DNA of 64,000 nt from Siphonodentalium dalli (taxonomy: Eukaryota > Mollusca > Scaphopoda > Gadilida > Siphonodentaliidae), in NCBI GenBank assembly GCA_032622095.1, contig CP136061.1:18540991-18604990 (forward strand), given 5' to 3'. This document shows, in pieces, positions 33,537 through 44,000 of this stretch. Every line of letters starts with the position of its first letter. Position 1 is the stretch's first letter. A program made the translations under genes and the position numbers. The notes below the pieces were generated by a model. That model saw only the letters and a list, made by a program, of their open reading frames with translations, made no database searches and was not told the DNA's origin.

Positions 33537-34194
33537 TCGGCTCAGCCCTCTTTGGTTCCAGACCGCTATCGCGTGACTTACTTTCACCAGAAACATAGAA
33601 AGTGATATCTTCCCCCTCCGCGTACCCACCGTGCCAGGTTTATGTTCAATAATAGGGAGGGTCCAATGTGTCTATGCCTCCATTAACTGCATCGGTGACA
33701 AAAATGAAGATATTCAAAATAGTGGCCTAAATATCAGTCACATTCCGAACCGTATGATATATTCTTGGTTTATTCCATATTGAGTTGTACAGACATCACC
33801 ATTTGAACGTGAACAATTTTGTCAATACAAACTGCTTGTAGAGACACACATTTCTATCCTGCTTTGTTGAACAATATTGCTCGCGTATATATATATATAT
33901 ATATACCTGAGCAATCGGGTACGCGACACGACAAAATATCAAACATGTTTGATGTGTCAGACCGATTGCTCAGCAAAATCACCCCGCAGACTTGAGCAAT
34001 CGGCCTCGCGATTCTGACTGCTCAGCTCGATTGGTCAAGTGTGCGGGGGTCTTTAGGTTATGTTCATATAGTGGTTATATATATAGTTCTGCCCCATTTT
34101 ACGGCAGGTACATAGTCCTTGTCGAAGTTGCAGACTATTTTGGTTTCCAGATGATAATTTAGTTTTACAGTTTTATTAACTGATTGTTATAAAA
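33537..34194. other. non-coding with TA microsatellite
   Basis: A (TA)n run lies at 33886-33906, and gagcaatcgg phrases recur in both orientations at 33908-34035. No gene recognised. It would lie in or beyond intron 1 of the PAN-like gene. Confidence 0.45.
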
Positions 34195-34470
34195 TTTTGT
34201 ATGTTGATTATACTCACATCAGATGAAGAATGGTTGATTTATCGAACATGCATGAATTCTATGTCAAAGGGACATAACTCCATTAAAAAATATCGGATCA
34301 AACCCATATTCGAACTCGATCTGTATTTTGGGCTGAGAAACCCATATACAAAATTTTGTTTCGATTGGATAGAAACTGTTTGAGTTATCGCATTATGCGT
34401 AAGTGTCTACGGACAGACAGACAGACGGAAAAACGACGAGTGGTCAATCCGGACGTCGACACTATATGTG
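34195..34470. repeat. dispersed repeat of the 'acagacagacgg' type
   Basis: The stretch reads gggacataactcc, cgaactcgatctgtatttt, acaaaattttgtttcgattg, gaaactgtttgagttatcgc and ends cggacagacagacagacgga. From general knowledge, repeats with this phrase order are common in mollusc and other lophotrochozoan DNA. It lies within intron 1 of the PAN-like gene. Confidence 0.6.
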
Positions 34471-34550
34471 TACCATACAATGGTTTGGGTACACATAAAC
34501 AAAAACAGGCAAACTTTCCAAGTGCGTCAGTGAATATACTCTAACTTTAC

Positions 34551-34860
34551 CTGCGACAATCTTGTCCTTGTACGAGCGGTATCCACCGAGCGGCCTGCAC
34601 GTGGCCGAGCTGTAGCCGATGGTACCCGAATGCAGCCGACACTGGCCATCAGAACTCCCATAAGAGCTGGAAACGCATCCATCCGTTTCACCACAATGCG
34701 CTGCACACGTGATTCTACTCGGTGCGGACACAACCCACATCAAGTTGTCGTCGCAAATTATGTTTTTCAACTCAATAATTTCACCAAACTGTTCAGTTTT
34801 AAAATGTTGAGAACCCACAACGGTCAGAGAGAAGAAGAAAACCCCGAAAAGTGCCTCCAT
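34551..34860 (-). CDS. secreted PAN/apple-like protein, first coding exon
   Basis: The ATG at 34858-34860 starts a hydrophobic signal peptide (MEALFGVFFFSLTVVGSQ). A cysteine-rich region follows: IICDDN, RITCAAHCGETDGCVSSSYG, DGQCRLHS and ATCRPLG. The C-x3-C-x5-C spacing followed by a cysteine in an xCxLHS context is typical of PAN/apple-like domains, which mediate protein or carbohydrate binding in secreted proteins. The exon ends in a good donor, gtcgcag|gtaaag, in phase 1 after 103 codons. Reading on past the donor gives unrelated sequence to a stop at 34462. Later exons should lie at lower coordinates but were not recognised. In molluscs such exons often precede C-type lectin or fibrinogen-like domains, but that cannot be seen here. 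The gene sits downstream of the Pif-like gene in the same orientation. No TATA box was found. Confidence 0.65.
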
Positions 34861-35709
34861 CGTGAGCGTAATTCGTTAACGCGCGTTTGCGGTTATCACA
34901 TCTCCCGACATTAAGTTTGAGCTTCGTGCGCTTCCCGTATTGATATAATTTCTTTATTATTGTAGTCTTTTATTTTCATTAACATTTCCTTTCAGCGCAC
35001 ATCATGATCAGTTAATTGGCGACATTATCGCGGGCACATTGGATACCCATTGGTAAGTGTTTAATTTCCAGTCTTCTTGTGGCTCGATGTTATCTTCTGA
35101 ATGGCGCGAATATCGGTCAATGTGCCACTTGTCGATAGAGTGAACAATTGATCGTCTGCCGGTCCCCAATTATTTGGGGAAGTGCATATTTAAAATCAAT
35201 TAATACAAGAATTATCAATAGAATACTTTTTATACCGACTCTATATATTGCTAACAATGTGATGTTACTAATTGCTGTTCGATTGGTATTTTGAATCATT
35301 ATGGTAGCGACTTTTTCATTTACATTTTTCAAACAAAAGGCGCCCGTCAACAAGAGTCGACACTTAACAAGCGTTAACTAGCACTGCGCATGTGCCCTTA
35401 TAATAATCAAGGTTATTCCATGAAAACTCGTATGCGCTGCGTGCAGTTGTATAATGCGACAATAAATTGGGACATTTTTTGTCACACTTTTTGGAACATT
35501 CCATCATGAAGCTATCGTGCAGGTGGTCTTAGGTAGATATAGAGTTCTCCCGCTTGCCACGCCCTGATTCTATATATTACTTGATACATGTAGAAGCATT
35601 TCCGGATAGGGGTCTTCGGTTCATATTTATTCTTTTTTACCCAGGAAACCATATAAAACTTGTTATCAGGTTATTGGAAGAGATAGACTATCTTCAATAG
35701 CTCGATTAT
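34861..35709. other. upstream region of the PAN-like gene
   Basis: Should hold the promoter and 5' UTR of the PAN-like gene, and perhaps the 3' end of the Pif-like gene. Neither could be placed. Confidence 0.4.
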
Positions 35710-36194
35710 TTAAAGGTACTCAACCCGTAAAGAGGGTCCCCATCTCAACAGATTCCAACAACAACAATCCGATCAGAGGGTCCTATATTACTATTTCTTT
35801 GGCTTTGGGGTTTGATATTTGATTCGAGTCGAGGAACCCATCAAACAAAGCTCAGAGTTATTAGATATTGATTTTTGAAAATTCTTATGTTCTCGAGATG
35901 AGTACTGATAACTGCCGTCAATTTGGTAACCTGCTCGAGATTTTACGCCAAAATTCTATTCAAACAGACAAGGATGGATAACTCTATAATCAAGTGGGTA
36001 ATAATAACGAATTTTTGATTGTCTTCTGGGCCAGAAAGAATTCCCGATAATGAAAAATAATGTATTTCTAAAATCGATATCTAACAAATCTGAGCTTTGA
36101 TGGGTGACTTCCTCGACTCGAATCAAATATTTTTGACCCCCGAAGCCATTGAAATAGTAATTGAGAGGAGTTTTATCGGGTTGAGTACCTTTAA
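35710..36194. mobile_element. MITE family F1, copy 4
   Basis: TTAAAGGTACTCAACCCG at the left and cgggttgagtacctttaa at the right, exact complements, with TTAA ends. The interior is very close to copy 1 at 8738-9210 (aacagattccaacaacaaca, tgatgggtgacttcctcgac), so the two share a recent ancestor. Confidence 0.87.
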
Positions 36195-36459
36195 ACACAC
36201 ATATAGAACATTTATTCCTGCCAAACATAGAATAGAATATGTATTACAATACACCAGATATATAGGCAGTTGCAAGTTATATAATGAGTTAAAACTTAAA
36301 ACATGCAAATACAAATGAACATAAAGGGTGTTCAATATAAAAGTTAGATTCAAAGCATCATCATTCAACCACCGCCAATATCTTATGAGGAATATCTCTG
36401 TAATATACTAAGATTTCAAAGACCCCCTTCTGAGAAATAAAACCGGATCATGTTGCATA

Positions 36460-36700
36460 CGGTATTTATAATATTTGCATCATCATTCTCATAATTGTTT
36501 TTGAAAATTCACACTTATTTTCTTTAATATCTCGAAATAATCTTGCCCTTAGACCAGAGTATGCACAATACTCGATAACAAAATGCATTTCAGTTTCAGC
36601 ACGTGCCTGATCGCACAATGTTTTAACTGGGGTTTTCGGTTGTTTATGTCTATCGTTCTCTATTTCCAAATTGTGATTACAATAACACGAAGTCTTGTAA
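36460..36700 (-). pseudogene. relic of a LINE C-terminal region
   Basis: The minus frame reads DQARAETEMHFVIEYCAYSG followed by LRARLFRDIKENK. The E-x-E-x-H-F-x4-C pattern with a preceding cysteine is typical of the C-terminal zinc-knuckle part of non-LTR retrotransposons. Sequence upstream on the minus strand needs frameshifts and contains stops. No RT motifs remain. Confidence 0.45.
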
Positions 36701-36757
36701 ACATTTCTCGCGCTTTGTGCATGGCATCGTATATGTTCGAGGAAAGACTCAATTTAA

Positions 36758-37130
36758 AGTTATGTGAAACACTCCGGTATGGTGATCAACTAGAAATGGA
36801 GAATAATCTTGTTCAAAGTAGTTAATTTTACAAATGGTATATCCAAATTGACAACACACACCGTCATTCTTATATATGAACTATAAATGAAGTGACTCTC
36901 GATGGTTAAATCGCTTTCGTATAGTTTATCGCCGATAGATGCGTCCCGAATAGAGTAGTAAATATTTACAATTGAGCGCAGTTCAGACGATGTTTTCTAT
37001 GGAGTGGTACGGTCGATTTGCTTCAAATGTTCGGCGATGTTAGTAGAATGTTACATTCCTCCAGTTGTCATATCGCCTGACTATAAATTATCAGTTTCAC
37101 GCACCCGAACAAGTACATAATATGTCTTTA
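36758..37130. repeat. direct duplication, copy A (pairs with 38232-38605)
   Basis: About 370 bp are repeated in the same orientation 1.47 kb downstream. Shared blocks in order: gtgaaacactccggta, ccaaattgacaacacacacc, gcgtcccgaat, cagacgatgttttctat, gtacggtcgatttgctt and gcacccgaacaagt. Diverged by substitutions and small indels. No coding frame is conserved between the copies. Confidence 0.85.
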
Positions 37131-37164
37131 ATACTTATCCTTAACGGATCTACACGTGTGCCGA

Positions 37165-37535
37165 GCTTATTTGCTACACCGGGCTAGCATCACTAAATTC
37201 GCCCTCTGTGTACTTCATTCCTCTTAGGCCTCATCTTCTGCGAAGTATCTATAGTCTCAAATTAACTAAATTTTAGTTACTTTTTCCCTTCTGTTTAGTT
37301 TTTGTATCACCTCATTTGCAGAAAATAAAATGCAAAATCGAGGTGGCGATAAATTGGTTAACATCACCAACTTCAACTGAGGAACTTCAATCTGATCCTA
37401 GGTCTCCCATAGCAGTTGAGGCCTCAGAATGAGGTCCCCAGAAGGTGAATTTGGTTACACTAGCCCATCATGCGGGATAGCGTCACTAAATTCACCCTCT
37501 GGGGACCTCATTCTGCAAATGTCATACAGACTATT
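37165..37535. mobile_element. MITE family F5, copy 2
   Basis: The right part (37430-37535) has the complete hairpin arm (gaatgaggtccccagaaggt ... ctctggggacctcattctgc). The left arm (37165-37230) lacks its outer half. The interior matches copy 1 at 29325-29769 (catcaccaacttcaactgag, ctcccatagcagttgag). It lies between the two copies of the 370-bp duplication. Confidence 0.78.
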
Positions 37536-38231
37536 CAGGCTATGGTCTTACAATCTCGTCCAAATACGGATACGATAGGCGAGAATCGCATGCGTTTTGA
37601 TATGTCGATGCCGTCTGGAGAGTTTGGCGGGACCAGCATCCCGTCTCGATTTGCTCAGTCTACCCTTGATGCTATAAAGTGGTAGCCGCGGGCGCTTATA
37701 TATAGAGTTGTTTTTATGAGCCATCAGGCCCCCGCGGCAGCGGTCGCTGGCGCGACCTGACTGCCTCGATATCAATTTGAAAAAGGGGTGACGTTGCTTA
37801 ACATAACAGTTTGAATTTTGTGTTTCCCAACAGGTCCGCCTCCTAAAAGTGATTTTTCCTATAGTGTTTTTGAAACGTGTCTCTTTGTGGTGTCATTCTT
37901 TTGGTATGATTTTTTACTAAATAACGGGTATGTTAGAGTTACATTTCTTTGAATTTTACAATCGAAACATATTCGCATGCGATGCTGAGTCACGCGGGAC
38001 ACGGCAAACTAAATCGCGCGCAAATTGGCTTGCGATTTTTCAGCATCCCACCCCATTTGGCATGCGATAGCGTTTGTACTAGGTGGACTATTGCAAGGCA
38101 TGAGCGTTACCGTCACGGCTGACATATGGCCAGTCGACAAATATCTACTATATCCATTAAAGTGATGCGAAACACTACGCTAAGATATACATATATATAT
38201 ATGGAATACTATTAGGGCCATACTATTAAAG
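37536..38231. other. non-coding, small ORF of unknown nature
   Basis: A plus-strand ORF ending at 37685 (…FGGTSIPSRFAQSTLDAIKW) begins inside the F5 MITE and shows no known domain. It is probably a chance frame. Nothing else recognised. Confidence 0.4.
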
Positions 38232-38605
38232 TGATGTGAAACACTCCGGTAGGGTGATCAAATAGAAATGGAGAATATCTTGCTCAAAGTAGTTATTTTT
38301 ACAATTATCCTATCCAAATTGACAACACACACCATCATTCTTATATATTAATTAAATGCAGTGACTCTTGGTGGTGAAATCGTTTTTGTTAGTTTATCAC
38401 CAATAGTTGCGTCCCGAATCGAGAAGTAAATATTTATAATTGAGCGTAGTTCGGACGATGTTTTCTATATGGAGTGGTATGGTCGATTTGCTTGAAATTT
38501 TTGGCGATGTTAGCAGAATGCTACATTCCTCCAGTTTGCATAGTTTCTGAATACTAACTGATCAGTTTCACGCACCCGAACAAGTCCATAATATGTCTTT
38601 AATGA
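38232..38605. repeat. direct duplication, copy B
   Basis: Second copy of the segment at 36758-37130, preceded by a shorter repeated phrase (attaaagtgatg(c/t)gaaacac at 38156 and 38225) that suggests a further partial copy. Confidence 0.85.
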
Positions 38606-39617
38606 CGCTTCTGGAGCGGGCCCCGAAAGCGACAAAACATGTTCTATTACATAAAGGCGCGCGCCGAAAGGGACACAAGCGACAAAATACATTGGATAGC
38701 TATATTGTCGGACAATTTTAAGATAATTAAAATCATCAATAAGTCTATGATATACCGATATTGCAACACGTATCGTGTACAATGTATATTTTTTAATTGA
38801 CCGTGTCTTCATGACTGCATGGTGGCAAACCGATGAGTCTGTTACTATAAATATAAAAAATATAAAAGAACAGTAGGCGAGTAAGAAACCCGAACTCCAG
38901 GCAGAGTTATCTCCCATCGCTCCGCTGAGATACCACTGCCATAAGGACATTTGGTAAGGATTTCTTACGTATTGTTAGTTCTTATGTTTTTGGATTAAAA
39001 CTGTCTATGTCTGGCTCAGTTCATTTTGTTCTTATCAATGCCGAAAGAATTACCATTATTGCAAACTTTTGTTGGTCAAAATAAGATAATACTGGTGACT
39101 AAATATAGTTCCGACGATATGTAAAAATAGATGTATCGGTTTGCAAAGTACCATCCTTGAGGCAGTGCTCTATCGCAGCGATAACGAAGAGGGCGCAGCA
39201 TGGAGTTGGTAAGAAACCTACTGGGGTGCTTGTTACTATCGGAAAATAGTATATAAGTGTGCAGCCAATCAGAACACGCGAGAGAGTCACGTGAGATAAA
39301 ACATTTTAAGATAAGACATACAAACACGAAACCAAATGTTGGCGTATTGGGGTTTATCGGCGTTTCAGTCGCTAGGCCTTACCCCGGGGCCCATATTACG
39401 ACAAACCACAGCTCGATTGTAATTCTGTTTATTGTGATTCACATGCATAGTTGGGGGGGGTGAAGAAAAATATGGTTGTATATAATCGGAGTTGATGGTA
39501 GTTAAAACAAGCCATATATGTCTGTATAGCCTTGTTTCTATATACAGTTTACTCGGAGTGGACAAGAGTAGGGTATATAATTTATAAATATGTCTGCGAA
39601 TGGTACAAATCGCGAGA
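38606..39617. other. non-coding stretch
   Basis: Contains a gggagataactctgcctgga phrase on the minus strand (38895-38915), which resembles a common mollusc repeat motif, and a G-run at 39452-39459. Minus-strand ORFs at 38510-38950 and 39076-39327 have no domain and no supporting splice signals. Confidence 0.4.
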
Positions 39618-39690
39618 TGTCATGCTCTTGATCATGCCTCGAATCTCTACTTCGCCTACCATAGAGAGTAGATTAATGCATGGCATGATC
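39618..39690. repeat. hairpin, possible remnant of family F4
   Basis: tgatcatgcctcgaatctct faces gagagtagattaatgcatgg catgatca in an imperfect inverted repeat. The ends resemble those of F4 elements at 13327 and 57830 (atgcc..gaatctc, gcatgatct). Confidence 0.45.
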
Positions 39691-40232
39691 AAGTCATGCT
39701 AATAATTTCGATATTACTGGGCGAAAAAATAAATGAACGAAGATTCTTCTCGGCTAGTTTCACCGTATGCTCTCATCCACTGCGTAAATTCCTTTTGACG
39801 TATCTGGCGGTTAATTTTTTGATATGCATCCTTTTGTTATCCTCAACTGAAAATAAGAAATCGACAAATCGTATTTAATGTCATGGCGGCGCGGGATGAT
39901 TAACACGAAGCATAATTTACACATATATTGAATATACATGAAAGACAACTCATTCTTTCAAATTTGACACTATATATATTTATTGCCTCCGATTGTGGAG
40001 ATTGATTGCTATACACTATTTGCATGATACAGTTTCAATACAAGGAATACATAATAATTAATAATACTGAATGTAATGTTAATCGTGACAATTTTAATAG
40101 GAAAGACTTTGAGCTAATGTACATATACCCGACCTGCATATATGGTGCCCGGTGATGTTTGTATTAAAAAAGTAAATACATACGTACATTACAACATATT
40201 CATGATTCGAATTAAGTTGGATGATTATTTAT
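39691..40232. other. non-coding stretch, nothing recognised
   Basis: AT-rich. No exon of the flanking minus-strand genes could be fixed. Confidence 0.4.
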
Positions 40233-40489
40233 TTAAAGGGTTACTGTACACTAAATCCGGCAAGTTATTGGACCTTCTTCTTTTATACTCCACAGAATAT
40301 GTGCAACAAATGAATGAAATTGAGCCATGAATTAGTACAAAATACACCCGTGTGCTCTGTGAACGATGTAAACAACATGGTAATTATAATGAAACGAATT
40401 TATGACTATGAGTATATATACGATTTTATACGAGTATAAAAGGAGATGGTCCAATAAATGGCCGGATTTAGTGTTCAGTGCACCTTTAA
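40233..40489. mobile_element. MITE with TTAAAGG ends (family F7)
   Basis: TTTAAAGGGTTACTGTACAC / CACTAAATCCGGCAAG at the left matches the reversed right end TTTAAAGGTGCACTGAACAC, then CTAAATCCGGCCATTTATTG. The interior (gtgcaacaaatgaatgaaat, gagccatgaattagtacaaa) recurs in a diverged copy at 43005-43225. Confidence 0.8.
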
Positions 40490-40640
40490 ATTACCCACGA
40501 CAGACGCACGAAATAAGATAAAATAGAGTATCACAAATCAACTTGTTATAAGTTCTAATGTTCCTCGTATATATCAATGAGCTAAATAGATATGGCTCAT
40601 TCGAGCATCCAAATTCTCTCGACAAACTTTGGAAGAGGAT

Positions 40641-40896
40641 AATGAAGATGGATAACTCTAAAAACAAGTGGTAATACGGCCTAATTTCGTGAATACTCAA
40701 CTGATAATACGGCCATATTTCGTTGAACAAAAATGTTGATAAATAACACGTTTTTGGGAAATTTGATACCATAGTTGACAGTGGTTAGTATTATTTTGTT
40801 GCAATTAATCGATTTTGATAACAAAAGCGTATTTTGAATAAATGTTGTTGTATCTTGATGATATGGGGACCCTCGGATCGGATTGAGTACATTTAA
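40641..40896. mobile_element. MITE family F1, copy 5 (5'-truncated)
   Basis: Right-hand part of an F1 element, from gaagatggataactctaaaa to atcggattgagtacatttaa, matching 18968-19187. The left half is missing. It lies ~70 bp downstream (minus strand) of the last recognised Pif-like exon. Confidence 0.78.
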
Positions 40897-40969
40897 AGTG
40901 AAATAAACAAAATGCCGATATAACGGACGATGGACTATAATATGGTGATATCTGTAACAATCTACGAAC

Positions 40970-41055
40970 CTCGTCCATCAAGCCAACGAATGGCCAATCG
41001 TAACCTGCCAGTGATTTCCCGATACCCAGTCCACATTGCTGCATCGCTACTGGGC
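40970..41055 (-). CDS. Pif-like gene exon 5 (laminin-G C-terminal part)
   Basis: Acceptor ttgtttttttcag|gccc with a strong pyrimidine tract. The exon codes for PVAMQQCGLGIGKSLAGYDW then PFVGLMDE in the frame left by exon 4 (phase 1). QCGLGIG and FVG.MDE match the last strands of laminin-G domains. The donor gag|gttcgt is weak, so the exon may end here or continue. Confidence 0.7.
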
Positions 41056-44000
41056 CTGAAAAAAACAAGAATAAAGTGTGAGTTAAATATGTGGCTTGAA
41101 TGCAATGACTATAGCTGTGTTAAGTTTATAGTTAATCAACGACGAACCAGGTTAGTCGTCACCTGTAATGAAATTCCCGTCTCCGCGTGACAATATAGTA
41201 TGATTTGTTACAAACAACTAATTATTTTCATAGGCGACATGTAGAATGTCATCCGATAAATCATTCGATGACAACAAACACGCCCTTTTCAGACTTCAGT
41301 TTATTAAAAAATTAAACTCTTGAATTTCCACAACTACCCAATTTACTGCACACGCATCAGCAGCATAAAAATACCCAAGCCCCTTCCATGACTTCGGGAC
41401 CCCACCGACTCTTCCTAACCATCTAAACAAAATATCGCCATATTTACGTAGGCTATGATTTTTTGTTACCGCTCAGGGAATTTTCCCTCAAAGATAATCA
41501 ATCAATCACCAGCCAGATTGTGTTTTATGCTGATTCGAGTTTCCCTACACAAATTCAAGAAGCGAAACTCTACATAATTAGTTGCTTGTAACCACACAAC
41601 CATGTAGGCCTATCCACACTCGTATAGAGCGACTGTCGAATTAGATCTCACAGAATGCTAACCGGTTGTACATGTACCAAAACTGGTCAATTGAGCTTTC
41701 AACACATATTCACTAGTGGAATGAGCTTACGGTTGCTAGCAGACAAGGCGTCTGCAGAACTAGTTAACTAGTTTAACAGTGCTTGTCCTTATGCTATAAT
41801 AGACACGAGAACATTCATTCGTTTCAACTTTTAGTATGAAAATTATAACGACCGTCAAGCAAAAGGAAAACCAATGTTATAATCATGGATTCATTTCTAA
41901 CATAATGGCGTAAATAGAAATTTCAGTATATTTTTGATTCGACAACAAACGGTTGTTTGACTTTTGGCAATTTTAATAATAAAAGTATGCGCGGATATCA
42001 AAATTGGGTGAACAAAGAAAATTTAATGCAGCAAACGACCGGCTCAGTCGCTGATTTGCAGAATATATATGCTCATAATTATTTGTATTGACATAATTAT
42101 GTGGAAAGGTCCACCAGTCCCGCTATGCCCCATGTTGATGGGTAATGAGCAATGGTGTAAACAGTAGCGTCAGTATAGAAGTTTTAATTTTTGTATCAAG
42201 TATCGTGTTGTAACGCGGAAGGGGGTCACTCTCACCAAAAGTGCTGAAGAATACACAGGTTTTGAAAATTTGCCGAAGGGTACACAAGTTTTGAAATGTC
42301 GTTCTAAATGACATTCAGTTTTCGTATCTGCCATGATTTCTGTTAGAGAATAATTGTTTACGTTCCAATGAACATTAAAATGAACTGAAAACAAACTGCT
42401 AATGGGCGCCAGACTTTCATAAACACAATTTAAGTAACGATGTTAGTGCCAATCACAAACCCTATGTACCCTTCAGCACATTTTCAAACCCTGTGTACCC
42501 TTCGGCACTTTTTTGGTGAGAGTGACTCCTTCAGCCGTTGTAACATCTAAACTGGCTAGTATGCACACCGAGTAGATTGAACCAGTCGGAAATGCTAGTT
42601 CAGAAATAAGACGCGGTTAGAAAACTAAATCGTCTGTGGCTGTATATATATACCAGCTTCTTAAAATTCCGCTGCATTCACGTGCGTTTATTTTGGGAAA
42701 ACAAAGCCTCATGTGTATAAGTTCGACGATAACGTACCTTGCACGTAAGTAACGACACAGTTCTGGTTATTGACGCTCAAGACGAGACGACCTTGGTCCA
42801 AAGTCATCCTGACATCAAACCACCCGTCTGCACCCTGTTCAAATAAAACAGTTGAATTCGGCCCGACTAATCGATCGAATAGAACACAATTCCTAACATT
42901 ATAATTCTAGAAATATTAGAAATTCGACTTCAGCACTCATATATCATACAACAAATATCCTTTGAGCGAATGAACAAATAAACTACATGTGTTAATTGTT
43001 CAGAAGGCACGGCTTATATACAACGACAACATGTAAATATTTAGTACTGAAAGAGGGACCCTATAGTAAATGCTGCCATTTATGGGACCATCTCCTATTA
43101 TACTTAACATAATATGCAACAAATGAATGAATTTGAGCCATGTATGAGTGCAAAATACACTCAAGTGTTCTGTGAACGACGTTAACGACATGGTTATTAT
43201 AATGATGACCATGCAAAGTGGATAACAGAACTGAGTATATAGTTTGTATGAGAAACAATCATGTGATCATTCTTGGCATTTCGTAGATCTAATCAGATTC
43301 AACAATGGACGTCCACATCTTATATCAATCAAAATGTGCAATAGCACGCCATATGCCACGAATTGTCAGAAAGATTTCATGGCCAATTTTCCAGAATGTG
43401 AGTTGTGCCTATAATGCTACAGTCATATACTGATCAATCCTGGTTATTTCAGTCAAATCAACCGAGCAATCCCTCGTGTTATTTCATACGTTATATTAAC
43501 GATATATAGAGGATATCAACATTTTGGTTGGATATGGGAATTATCTCATGAGTGATGACAAAAAAAGAAAAGAATTTTCACGAGTGGAAACTTCATTTCT
43601 TTGTCATCATGAATGAGATAACTACCATATACAACCATAAAGTGTAGCTGTTCTGTGTATTATATGCTCCGCTCGGTTGATCCATGGCTCAACTCGAAAG
43701 AGTCAATAGTGCAACTTTGTATACCCATGCACAGTCATGGTAATGAGCTTGTGCATATAAAATAGTTACAATTTTCAGACAGATTGGTTAATTGATAAAG
43801 GGACTATTTTATTTTAAACAGTTGTTTGACAGACGATAACGTACAAACAAAAAGAGCAGTGAGCGGAGAGTAACTCCAGTTTAATGTGATGAAGCAATGT
43901 TAACTCATCTAGTACCGAATCACTTCTAATTTTAGCGCGGATGGATGCAAGAAAGATATCGATATCTCACTAGACGAATGGACGAGACTGGACATATGCA

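Noticed and set aside
36097-36318. ORFs at 9113-9388 and 36097-36318 sharing the same N-terminus
   Set aside because: The shared part is the right arm of two F1 MITEs; the frames end in unrelated flanking DNA.
37470-37685. Plus-strand 71-codon ORF
   Set aside because: Its first half is inside the F5 MITE and the rest matches no recognised domain.
38510-38950. Minus-strand ORF of 146 codons considered as the last exon of the Pif-like gene
   Set aside because: It does not continue a laminin-G domain, spans a repeat motif and part of the 370-bp duplication, and the second copy of that duplication does not keep the frame.
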